From an uncultured Hyphomicrobiales bacterium (lineage in GTDB: Bacteria > Pseudomonadota > Alphaproteobacteria > Rhizobiales > Beijerinckiaceae), in assembly GCA_903916165.1 (NCBI GenBank), contig CAIWVR010000067.1, positions 1-7,437 on the forward strand: a DNA stretch of 7,437 nt, in the 5' to 3' direction. The stretch's first letter is position 1; every line of letters begins with the position of its first letter. Shown here one piece after another: positions 1-5,267 of this stretch. The position numbers and the translations under genes were made by a program. The notes beneath the pieces are model-generated. The model was not told the DNA's origin, ran no database searches, and saw nothing but the letters and a program-made list of their open reading frames with translations.

Positions 1-1
1 C

Positions 2-289
2 ACACGTTTCTGGACGTTGACCGTGACCGATGCCGAGGGGCGTCTTGTGGCACCGGCCGCCATCCCGGTCGCCCGCGCGGGCTTCACGTCGAGCGAAATC
101 CTGCGCGACGGGCAGGGCGGCCTGGAAATCAGGCTGGCGCGGGAGGCCCGGGCCGGAAACTGGCTGCCCCTGGCGCAGCCCGGTGCCTTCATGCTGACCT
201 TGCGGCTGTACGATTCCCCGCACAGCCTCAGGGCGGGTGCGCTGGCCGCGGCGGAAATGCCCGCCATTGTCGTGGAGCAGTGCTCATGA
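2..289 (+). CDS. DUF1214 domain protein, C-terminal part (5' end outside window)
   Basis: The reading frame is already open at the window edge (codons from position 2 read TRFWTLTVTD) and ends at TGA 287-289, so only about the last 95 residues are present. The pattern is that of the DUF1214 C-terminus: a W-x-L-T-V-x-D strand, then GFTSSEILRDGQGGLEIRL, then REARAGNWLPL, then the closing LTLRLYDSP motif. DUF1214 is a beta-rich domain of unknown biochemical role, usually found beside or fused to DUF1254. The TTG at position 17 is an internal codon, not a start. The stop overlaps the ATG of the next gene (ATGA at 286-289), so the two are probably one operon with coupled translation. The family call is from remembered motifs; the function is unknown. 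Confidence 0.8.
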   Translation, partial: TRFWTLTVTDAEGRLVAPAAIPVARAGFTSSEILRDGQGGLEIRLAREARAGNWLPLAQPGAFMLTLRLYDSPHSLRAGALAAAEMPAIVVEQCS

Positions 290-933
290 AGCGCAAGCCT
301 TTGCTCTCGCGTCCGTTCGAAGGCCTGGCCTGGCTCGTCGCGATCTTATGTGTTGCCGGGGTCGTTCATCTGGTGACGATCCTCATCTTGCCGCACATTG
401 CGCCCCATTCCGCCTATGCCCGCATCGCGGCGCAGACGCCGACCGGTAAATTGATCCTGCTGCCTGCGATCGGGCCGGGCCATGAAATGCTGCCCTATGA
501 AGATCCTGCCGTGGCGCTCGCGGCCTGCACCTTTGATCTGACACGCGGGCCGGCGCGGCTGCGCGGACAGCTCGCGGCGGATGCGCTGATGATGCTGTCG
601 TTCCATGCGCAATATGGTCAGACGTTTTACGCCATGACTGACCGCAGTGCCTTGCGCGGGCGCATCGAAGTGGTGATCGCGACCCGCGCACAGCTCGACG
701 ACATTGAGGCAAATGATGCGGAAGATGAATTGCCGCAGGAATTGCGGCTCGAAGCCCCGGCCCGACAAGGGTTCATTTTGCTGCGGGCTCTGGCAGAGCG
801 GCCCTCGCTGATGGACGAGGCGCGCGGACGATTGTCCTCGCTGACATGCGAGAATGCGCGGACTGACGGATCAGGCCGTGCGCTTGTCGGCATCCTTGGC
901 GCGCAACGCACGCTTGCGCTTGCGCGCGATTGA
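286..933 (+). CDS. DUF1254 domain protein with N-terminal membrane anchor
   Basis: This 215-residue protein starts at ATG 286, which overlaps the previous stop and has GGAG (274-277) 8 nt upstream; GTG 280 is too close to that site. Residues 15-37 form one hydrophobic segment (LAWLVAILCVAGVVHLVTIL) after a basic N-terminus (MKRK), so it is probably anchored in the inner membrane with most of the chain outside the cytoplasm. The rest fits the short DUF1254 form: PHSAYARI near 41, LPYEDPAVALAACTFDL near 72-88, then LSFHAQYGQTFYAMTDRSALRG near 105-126. No catalytic function is known for the family. With the upstream DUF1214 gene it forms a two-gene unit; in larger fused proteins of this type DUF1254 comes first and DUF1214 second, so the order is reversed here. 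The 3' end is overlapped by the convergent small gene. Confidence 0.75.
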   Translation: MKRKPLLSRPFEGLAWLVAILCVAGVVHLVTILILPHIAPHSAYARIAAQTPTGKLILLPAIGPGHEMLPYEDPAVALAACTFDLTRGPARLRGQLAADALMMLSFHAQYGQTFYAMTDRSALRGRIEVVIATRAQLDDIEANDAEDELPQELRLEAPARQGFILLRALAERPSLMDEARGRLSSLTCENARTDGSGRALVGILGAQRTLALARD

Positions 934-1047
934 CACCGGCTCAGCGCGCTCATAGCGGACGCCCGTGAAAAACAGCAATTGAAATGGCCCATCCGACCGC
1001 GTCGGTCGCGGTCCGGGCGTTTGCTGGAAGATGATAATATTCGACAT
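871..1047 (-). CDS. Small basic conserved-type hypothetical protein (58 aa)
   Basis: I chose ATG 1045-1047 as the start, giving MSNIIIFQQTPGPRPT at the N-terminus; GGGAATGAGAGA lies just upstream as a weak ribosome-binding site. An in-frame start at 1098 exists but adds a stretch that looks like non-coding spacer. The protein has a short hydrophobic strand (NIIIF), a Pro-rich turn, a core SDGPFQLLFFTGVRYER (residues 18-34) that looks like conserved protein and not a shadow frame, and a Lys/Arg-rich tail. From memory, small proteins with this layout occur in other Hyphomicrobiales; I cannot verify this here. The last 63 bases overlap the 3' end of the DUF1254 gene on the opposite strand. No function is known. 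It is divergent from the DUF2336 gene. Confidence 0.6.
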   Translation of the reverse strand: MSNIIIFQQTPGPRPTRSDGPFQLLFFTGVRYERAEPVSIARKRKRALRAKDADKRTA

Positions 1048-1136
1048 TCTCTCATTCCCTGGTCGGTTCGCATCAGAAAATGCAACCTGCGGACACAAAA
1101 ATGAAACGCGACACCAGCATTAAGAGTTTTCGAAGG

Positions 1137-1151
1137 TTAACACCGTGTTAA
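1137..1151. promoter_or_regulatory. Predicted CtrA box (TTAA-N7-TTAA)
   Basis: The sequence TTAACACCGTGTTAA has two TTAA half-sites exactly 7 nt apart, which is the established CtrA full-site architecture in alphaproteobacteria. It is also a perfect inverted repeat (7-bp arms, one central base). Two more TTAA half-sites flank it at 1120-1123 and 1162-1165. It lies 34 bp upstream of the DUF2336 start and 89 bp upstream of the start of the divergent small gene, so it could control either. Another dimeric repressor binding the dyad is an alternative reading. Confidence 0.6.
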
Positions 1152-1185
1152 TATTCAGGGGTTAATCTGAGAGTAGTTTCCGAGT

Positions 1186-2322
1186 GTGTCCGCGATGCGT
1201 CCTTTCGCCCAAGATCCAACCTCCGACGACCTCCATCACCTTGCCGCCCGCGGCCTGAGTGAGGCGGGAGGCCCCAGGCCATTGCTCCTGCGTGTGCTGA
1301 CGGATCTGTTCGTCATGCGGCCCATACATTCGTATGGGGAAAGCCGCCAGTTCGCCGAAATCGCCCACCGGCTCATGGCGGATGCAACGCAGGCTGAATG
1401 CGATCACACCGCCAGCGTCCTGTGCCATCATCCCGCAGCGCCCCCCGATCTGCTCGACCGGATCGCGTTGAAGGGTGGCGAAGGCGCATTGCTTTTATTT
1501 GCCCAATGTCGCGCCTTGTCGACGCCCGTCCTGCAGGACGCTGCCACCACAGGTGAGGCGACCGTTGCGGAGGCCCTTGCGCGTCGGGTCGATCTCGACG
1601 CTGCCATGATCGCGACGCTTGCCGCGCGCGATGAGAGCGCCGTGTTGCGCACGCTGGCCCGCAATGATTCGGCACCGCTCGCCGCCACCGTCCTGCAGCG
1701 CCTTGTCGCGCGGGCGCGCCTTGATGCGGATTTGGCGCGGGCGCTCGCCCGACGGCTGCCGCACCGTGTTGAAACGCTGGGCCTTTTCATGATGGCGGAT
1801 GCGCGCGCGCGCGCGCTGATGATCGCGCGCATGCGCGAAACTGCCGGTGAATCCGAAACGCTCTCGACAGCGCTGGAACATGGTGCGGAGACCGCGTTGC
1901 GCCGCATCGAGGCCATGGCGATTGAGGGCGCGACGGAGGATGTCGCCGTGGCCCTCGCTGAAGCATGTCATTGCGATGCTGCGCTCGCGCGCGCCATTGT
2001 CGCCGACACGGGCGGAGAGCCGCTCGTGATTGCCTTGCGCGCGCTCGGGCTGCGCCCGGAGATCGTCACGCGCATTTTCCTGTTCGTCGATCCGAACGTG
2101 TCCCATGCGCGCGGCCGCGTGTCAGCACTCGCGCGGCTGGCGTCGGGCCTGTCGCAAAAGGTGGCCCGGCGCATCCTCGACGCCATGAGCGGGCGCACGC
2201 TCGCCCCCGTCCGCCACGCGGCATTGCACGACCAGACCGCGCGTCTGTCGTCGGCCCGCGTGAGCCGCACACAGTCGCGCGCCCCGCGCAGCATGATGGA
2301 TTTGCTGAAAAGGCCTGCCTAG
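1186..2322 (+). CDS. DUF2336 domain protein
   Basis: This 378-residue protein starts at GTG 1186, with GAGAG (1169-1173) 12 nt upstream; ATG 1195, three codons in, is a possible alternative. The DUF2336 signature is seen at residues 33-64 (PLLLRVLTDLFVMRP followed by FAEIAHRLM) and at 81-94 (HHPAAPPDLLDRIA). The rest is an Ala/Leu/Arg-rich chain of short amphipathic helices resembling HEAT-like repeats, with a basic C-terminus ending in MMDLLKRPA. No signal peptide or membrane segment is visible, so it is probably cytoplasmic. The family is alphaproteobacterial and has no established biochemical activity that I can name. The CtrA-type box upstream suggests cell-cycle-linked expression, which is inference. 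A (GC)8 run lies inside the gene at 1801-1816. It has no close co-directional neighbour and converges on the dioxygenase gene. Confidence 0.75.
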   Translation: MSAMRPFAQDPTSDDLHHLAARGLSEAGGPRPLLLRVLTDLFVMRPIHSYGESRQFAEIAHRLMADATQAECDHTASVLCHHPAAPPDLLDRIALKGGEGALLLFAQCRALSTPVLQDAATTGEATVAEALARRVDLDAAMIATLAARDESAVLRTLARNDSAPLAATVLQRLVARARLDADLARALARRLPHRVETLGLFMMADARARALMIARMRETAGESETLSTALEHGAETALRRIEAMAIEGATEDVAVALAEACHCDAALARAIVADTGGEPLVIALRALGLRPEIVTRIFLFVDPNVSHARGRVSALARLASGLSQKVARRILDAMSGRTLAPVRHAALHDQTARLSSARVSRTQSRAPRSMMDLLKRPA

Positions 2323-2332
2323 AAGGTCGTTT

Positions 2333-2354
2333 GACGGGCAAAACATCGCCCGTC
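2333..2354. terminator. Possible hairpin after the DUF2336 gene
   Basis: GACGGGC (2333-2339) and GCCCGTC (2348-2354) can form a 7-bp GC-rich stem with an 8-nt loop, 10 nt after the DUF2336 stop. No T-run follows on either strand, so it is not a classical intrinsic terminator. It runs directly into the palindromic repeat, and the two together may end transcription. Confidence 0.3.
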
Positions 2355-2428
2355 ATTGAAAGAAGCGCAGCGACGAAGCAATCCATCTTGGGGCTGCCAT
2401 GGATTGCTTCGCCTTGCTCGCAATGACG
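2351..2428. repeat. Palindromic intergenic repeat, copy A
   Basis: This is a 78-bp imperfect palindrome. The left arm (2351-2386) begins CGTCATTG and ends GAAGCAATCCAT; the right arm (2399-2428) begins ATGGATTGCTTC and ends GCAATGACG. The 12-bp loop contains GGGCTGCC. The same arms occur at 6562-6658, and a half copy at 3683-3709. The loop of copy A (GGGCTGCC) is the reverse complement of that in copy C (GGCAGCCC), so A and C are opposite orientations of one element. It sits between two convergent genes, 9 bp from the dioxygenase stop, where a long hairpin could serve as a bidirectional terminator or mRNA 3' end. No transposase is present, so it would be a non-autonomous REP/MITE-type element. 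Confidence 0.85.
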
Positions 2429-2437
2429 ACGCCATAT

Positions 2438-3382
2438 TTAGCTGGCGAGCTTCTGGGCGATGATCTCCTCGCAGCGCTTGTTGCGCTCGTCGATGAATTT
2501 TCCGGTCATCGCCTCGCGCAGTTCGGGCGAGGGATCGGCGAGGCCGAAGCGGTCAGGTCCATTCATCAGCTTGCCCCAGTAATCGGGCGTCCCGACCACG
2601 TGGGTGGCCTCGTTGATCGTGTCGACCTCGGCGGTATATTCCGTCACGAAGCCATTCGGCTCGATGAAATAGGAAAAGAGATTGTTGCCCGGGCCGTGGC
2701 GGCCGACGCCCCAGCCGATCTTGTAGCCATGCTTCTTCATGCGACCGGCGCCGCGCATCAGGCCGTCGAAGTTCGAGACCTCATAGGCCATGTGGTTCAG
2801 GCTCGGTCCCTGCGCGCGGGCGAGCGCGACGGAATGATGGTAGCTGGAGCAGCGGATGAAATTCATGCGGGCCGTGGAATCGGTCAGGCGGAAGCCCAGC
2901 ACTTCCGTGTAGAAGCGCTCCTGCGCATCCAGATCGGCGACGTTGAAGACGACATGCGAGAGCTTCTGCGGGCGCGAATGATCGTGGAAATCACCCTCGC
3001 CATGGGTCGCGACATCGCTGGAGATGTTGAGCGTCTGGCCTTCGGGTGTCTTGACCGAGAAGCCATAGCCGCCGCCTGCAATGGCGGGCAGTTCCATCGG
3101 CGCGGAAACGATGTCGCAGCCCATGGCTCTGGCCTTGGCATGCAGACCATCGACCGAGGCACGGTCCGCCGCGGCGAAATTGGCGGCCAGAAATCCCGCG
3201 CGCGGGCGCTCGTGGATCGCGAGCACATGATGCTCCTTGCCGGCGGCGCGCATGTAGACAACGCCATTGTCGCCGGAGACGGCGGTCAGGCCCCAGGCGT
3301 TGGAATAGAAGTCAGCCGTTTCCTTGAGATCGTGGACGGCGAGTTCGACGCCCCTCAGGCCGTTGACGCGGATGTTGCTCAT
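2438..3382 (-). CDS. Type I extradiol ring-cleavage dioxygenase (VOC superfamily)
   Basis: This 314-residue protein starts at ATG 3380-3382, which has a strong AGGAGGAG site 5 nt upstream (3388-3395). The open frame extends further to 3793 but that part is repeat DNA. It has two tandem VOC (glyoxalase-fold) domains, about residues 7-122 and 140-255, plus a helical C-terminal tail. The second carries the full catalytic set of the BphC type: metal ligands H143, H197 and E248, with H182, H229 and Y238 as second-sphere residues. Their spacings around H197 and E248 equal those of BphC (H195-H210, H241-E260, Y250-E260). It should therefore open a catechol-type ring with Fe(II) (or Mn(II)) and O2 in the cytoplasm. 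The substrate cannot be read from the sequence, and no other aromatic-degradation genes are in the window. Length is close to the 290-315 usual for two-domain enzymes. Confidence 0.85.
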   Translation of the reverse strand: MSNIRVNGLRGVELAVHDLKETADFYSNAWGLTAVSGDNGVVYMRAAGKEHHVLAIHERPRAGFLAANFAAADRASVDGLHAKARAMGCDIVSAPMELPAIAGGGYGFSVKTPEGQTLNISSDVATHGEGDFHDHSRPQKLSHVVFNVADLDAQERFYTEVLGFRLTDSTARMNFIRCSSYHHSVALARAQGPSLNHMAYEVSNFDGLMRGAGRMKKHGYKIGWGVGRHGPGNNLFSYFIEPNGFVTEYTAEVDTINEATHVVGTPDYWGKLMNGPDRFGLADPSPELREAMTGKFIDERNKRCEEIIAQKLAS

Positions 3383-3620
3383 GGATTCTCCTCCTGCGAG
3401 CGGGCGCGCGGCCCGTCTTTCTGCTTGGTCGGTAGATGATAAACGGCTCACCTGCGAAAGGCGAGTGGGTCGGTTGCAGGGAACGCCGTCAGGCTTGACC
3501 GGACTGGACAGGCGGGGATGACCATGACCCTCCCACATGTTCTCGCCTTTTACGGCTCGCACTGGCTCGGGATCCCCCATTGAAGCCGATGGCCTGCCCT
3601 CGAGCGACGAATCCCAACCT

Positions 3621-3639
3621 CCTCCCCCTTGCGGGGAGG
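3621..3639. repeat. CCTCCCC/GGGGAGG palindrome
   Basis: CCTCCCC (3621-3627) and GGGGAGG (3633-3639) are perfect 7-bp inverted arms around a 5-nt loop (CTTGC). Short palindromes of this composition are, as I recall, frequent intergenic repeats in Hyphomicrobiales genomes. Only one copy is present in the window, so its status as a dispersed repeat is inferred. Confidence 0.45.
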
Positions 3640-3682
3640 GAAAGGCATGCGTCCTTTGCAAGCGTGTCACGCGCAGCCTCAG

Positions 3683-3709
3683 GATGGATTCGCTGCGCTC
3701 GCAATGACG
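3683..3709. repeat. Palindromic intergenic repeat, partial copy B
   Basis: GATGGATT followed by CGCTGCGCTCGCAATGACG matches the right arm of the repeat at 6619-6658 with a short internal deletion. The matching left arm is absent, so this is a truncated or single-arm copy about 43 bp downstream of the end of the HTH gene at 3753. Confidence 0.7.
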
Positions 3710-3752
3710 GTGCCGGGGTGACGGGCCATTGTGGTGGTGACGAGCCTTGGCT

Positions 3753-4286
3753 TTAAAGGGCTTCTGACTCCAGCTCCTGCGCGCGCCGCTCAAGCGTGGC
3801 GACGAGATCGGTCGCGCCGGTCTCTATGGCCCTGTTTGCAGCCTTGACGAGTTTCGCCTGAACCACCTCGTCGCGACCGATTTTCTGCTTGGCGGCAAGC
3901 CATGATGCGACTTCTGCCCAGTCCCAGAGCGGACTGTCGGACGTCACCTTGACGAGCGGTGCCGGAAAATTCTTGCCGCGTTGCCCCTTGGCATATTGCG
4001 TCATCGCGGCGCGGGTCATTCCGGTGCGATGGGCGATGTCGGCAAGGCTCACGAGCGGATCGGGTTCGATCCTGTCGATGACGGCACCAGCCTGAATGAC
4101 CTGCGCCATGGCCGAGGTCAGAGCCGCCGCAAGCGTCGGCGCCTCGCGCGCAAAGTCGACAATCGTGTGGCCCTTCTGGAAAGCGACGAGAGCATCGTCG
4201 CATCCCGCTTCATAGAAACGGGTTTCATAATCGTCCGCATTCGGATCGAGGCCGGATGCAACGATGCTGAATTCAAAGGTTCTCAT
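3753..4286 (-). CDS. HTH protein with HicB-like N-terminal half; probable antitoxin
   Basis: This 177-residue protein starts at ATG 4284-4286, which has GGAGGAG 4 nt upstream (4291-4297); a longer open frame to 4466 overlaps the upstream gene and is rejected. Residues 1-75 show a strand (RTFEFSIVASG), an acidic segment with CDDALVAFQKG, a strand (TIVDFARE), and a long helix (TLAAALTSAMAQVIQAG), a layout like the partial RNase H fold of HicB antitoxins. Residues 79-101 form a helix-turn-helix (SLADIAHRTGMTRAAMTQYAKG), followed by FPAPLVKV, a winged-helix-like element, and LWDWAEVASWL. The tail (about 133-177) is charged helix. It overlaps the upstream small gene by 14 bp, so translation is coupled. 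I read it as the DNA-binding antitoxin and autorepressor of a two-gene module; a plain HTH regulator is the alternative. No experimental role is known to me. Confidence 0.65.
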   Translation of the reverse strand: MRTFEFSIVASGLDPNADDYETRFYEAGCDDALVAFQKGHTIVDFAREAPTLAAALTSAMAQVIQAGAVIDRIEPDPLVSLADIAHRTGMTRAAMTQYAKGQRGKNFPAPLVKVTSDSPLWDWAEVASWLAAKQKIGRDEVVQAKLVKAANRAIETGATDLVATLERRAQELESEAL

Positions 4287-4515
4287 CGTTCTCCTCCCGG
4301 GCATGGGGGCAGCGATCGACAGCACGGGCGATCTGCTTGGCATGATCTTCGGGCCGGCGTGGTGTGCTGTTGATGCCAAATTGGCAGCCGTCCCGATCAG
4401 CATGGGCACAAAAAAGCCGACCCCAATGACCCATTTTGCGCCAGCGCCAACCACGCGCTTCGGCACGCGCTATGGCCGCCTCAACCTCCTTGTTGGGGTG
4501 GGTTGGTCTCTTCAC
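4273..4515 (-). CDS. HicA-like small protein; probable toxin
   Basis: This 80-residue protein starts at GTG 4513-4515, with AGGA about 7 nt upstream, and stops at 4273-4275 inside the next gene. It has an amphipathic helix (KEVEAAIARAEARGW, about 9-23), strands with a G-H pair (WRKMGHWGRLFCAH, 25-38; H30), a strand (CQFGINSTP, 44-52) and a final helix (EDHAKQIARAVDRC, 56-69). This alpha-beta-beta-beta-alpha order, the small basic chain and the central His fit the HicA fold, whose members are mRNA-cleaving RNases. Three Cys (C36, C44, C69) and several His could hint at a metal site or be incidental. Remembered homologous pairs with the same HTH partner exist in proteobacteria and actinobacteria, usually labelled hypothetical; I cannot check this. 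Toxicity and RNase activity are inferred. Confidence 0.6.
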   Translation of the reverse strand: MKRPTHPNKEVEAAIARAEARGWRWRKMGHWGRLFCAHADRDGCQFGINSTPRRPEDHAKQIARAVDRCPHAREENDENL

Positions 4516-4545
4516 TGGCTTTTCCTATAAAAGCGATGTGTAAAC

Positions 4546-4559
4546 AAATGTCAACATTT
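4546..4559 (-). promoter_or_regulatory. Operator-like palindrome on the -35 box of the TA-like operon
   Basis: AAATGT and ACATTT form a perfect 6-bp inverted repeat around CA. Read on the minus strand it contains a consensus -35 box, TTGACA (4549-4554). A 17-bp spacer leads to TTTATA (4526-4531), a weak -10 that would place the transcript start about 4 nt before GTG 4515 and leave out the ribosome-binding site. An alternative -10, TATAAA (4557-4562), would start transcription near 4550 and give a leader of about 35 nt. Either way the palindrome overlaps the promoter, the usual arrangement for an autoregulated TA operon. Confidence 0.5.
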
Positions 4560-4623
4560 ATATTGTGGGCTGGAGAGCCCAAACAGGGTAAAGGCTCAGA
4601 TCAAGCTGCCAAGTGGTTCGTGG

Positions 4624-4636
4624 TCCTATCATAGGA
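4624..4636. promoter_or_regulatory. 13-bp palindrome upstream of the GTA-type operon promoter
   Basis: TCCTATCATAGGA is a perfect inverted repeat (6-bp arms, one central C) ending 8 bp before the TTGACA box of the plus-strand promoter candidate. A protein bound here could activate or repress. The half-site TCCTAT recurs at 4523-4528 near the divergent gene. No binding protein can be named. Confidence 0.4.
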
Positions 4637-4644
4637 ATTTTATC

Positions 4645-4673
4645 TTGACAGCATGACGCTCCCGATGTAGGGT
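4645..4673 (+). promoter_or_regulatory. Candidate sigma-70 promoter for the terminase-portal operon
   Basis: A consensus -35 box TTGACA (4645-4650) is followed after 17 bp by TAGGGT (4668-4673), a poor -10. Alphaproteobacterial promoters commonly keep a good -35 and a weak -10. Transcription would begin near 4680, giving a leader of about 80 nt before ATG 4761. Confidence 0.4.
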
Positions 4674-4705
4674 TGCGACAGTCTCCACACATGCGCCGAC
4701 AGCGC

Positions 4706-4733
4706 CTCGCCCCTGGCGAGCGGCACGTCGTGC
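4706..4733 (+). other. Structured leader of the terminase operon
   Basis: Two inverted repeats follow each other in the predicted leader: CTCGCC/GGCGAG (4706-4711 and 4715-4720, 3-nt loop) and GCACG/CGTGC (4723-4733, one base between). They lie 28-55 nt before the TerS start. They may fold in the RNA, but no known riboswitch or terminator pattern is recognised. Confidence 0.3.
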
Positions 4734-4760
4734 GCGTCCGTTCCTGACAGGACAATCCGC

Positions 4761-5267
4761 ATGAAAAAGCCCGGCAAGGCCGCGCTCGCCCGTGCGCGTG
4801 CGCATTATGAGGCGGACGACATGCCACTGACCAAAATTGCCGCGACGCTGGGCCTGTCGCCCGCCGCCTTTCGCGCGCTGCGCAAGCGCGAGACCTGGCC
4901 GGAGCGCGGCAGGCCAAAGGCAGTTTCGCCGCCAACACCACCCGAGTCCGGCGACGAATCGCTCGACACACGGGCGCTCGAGCGCCGCCTCGTGCGCGCG
5001 CTGCGGCGCGAGATCGCGCGTGCCGAAAGCGAGATCGAGAAGGCCGCCCATCCCGGCGCCGAACGCAAGGCGCGCATTCTCGGCCTGCTGGTGAAGACGC
5101 TGGGCGACTTGCGTCGTCTGGGCGCCGCCAACAAGGCGCGAGCGCAAAGGGGGAGCGATGACGCGCATGAGCCTGACCGAGACGAGGCTCCCCGCGAGCT
5201 GGCCGCATTGCGAGAGGCGCTTGCTGAACGACTTGCAAGCCTGCGCGACGAACGGGACGCTGGATGA
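4761..5267 (+). CDS. terS: Small terminase-like protein (GTA g1 position)
   Basis: This 168-residue protein starts at ATG 4761 with AGGA (4749-4752) 8 nt upstream. Residues 22-46 form a helix-turn-helix (PLTKIAATLGLSPAAFRALRKRETWP) typical of small terminases and HTH DNA-recognition subunits. A Pro-rich linker (51-65) follows, then a long charged helical region (about 70-128), suited to oligomerisation, and an acidic/basic helical tail. It lies directly before the large terminase, the position of TerS in phages and of g1 in RcGTA-like clusters. It would select or hold DNA for packaging; in GTAs packaging is largely non-specific. The last 110 bases overlap the TerL start in another frame. Sequence similarity to known TerS cannot be tested here, so the call rests on the HTH, the helical body and the position. 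Confidence 0.6.
   Translation: MKKPGKAALARARAHYEADDMPLTKIAATLGLSPAAFRALRKRETWPERGRPKAVSPPTPPESGDESLDTRALERRLVRALRREIARAESEIEKAAHPGAERKARILGLLVKTLGDLRRLGAANKARAQRGSDDAHEPDRDEAPRELAALREALAERLASLRDERDAG

Larger units (their letters stand above)
3383..3752. other. 370-bp non-coding, repeat-rich spacer
   Basis: I see no supportable gene here. Nearest the dioxygenase gene is its ribosome-binding site (3388-3395). A minus-strand TATCAT (3436-3441) could be its -10 box with a leader of about 46 nt, but no good -35 box is seen. The rest looks like a mosaic of intergenic repeats: a C-rich/G-rich palindrome at 3621-3639 and a half copy of the main palindromic repeat at 3683-3709. The minus-strand frame through it is open and joined to the dioxygenase frame, but its translation (HCERSES, FPSPQGGGG) is typical of translated repeat DNA, not of a protein domain. 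No terminator for the upstream two-gene unit is evident. Confidence 0.6.

Noticed and set aside
1495..2106. 203-aa minus-strand ORF
   Set aside because: It is antisense to the DUF2336 gene, whose sense frame has a clear family signature.
2351..2428. CRISPR or integron attachment site
   Set aside because: There is a single palindrome, no spaced direct repeats and no cas genes or integrase; the copies are dispersed.
2399..3439. 346-aa plus-strand ORF
   Set aside because: It is the antisense of the dioxygenase gene and starts inside the palindromic repeat; no domain pattern is seen.
3383..3793. N-terminal extension of the dioxygenase frame (451-aa version)
   Set aside because: The strong AGGAGGAG site and the VOC domain begin at 3382; the extension translates repeat DNA and overlaps the 3' end of the HTH gene in another frame.
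4287..4466. Longer start for the HTH antitoxin gene (237 aa)
   Set aside because: The extra 60 residues lie over the toxin gene in another frame, and ATG 4286 has a strong ribosome-binding site.
4567..4580. GGGCT/AGCCC hairpin as a terminator
   Set aside because: The stem is only 5 bp, no T-run follows, and it lies upstream of both divergent genes.
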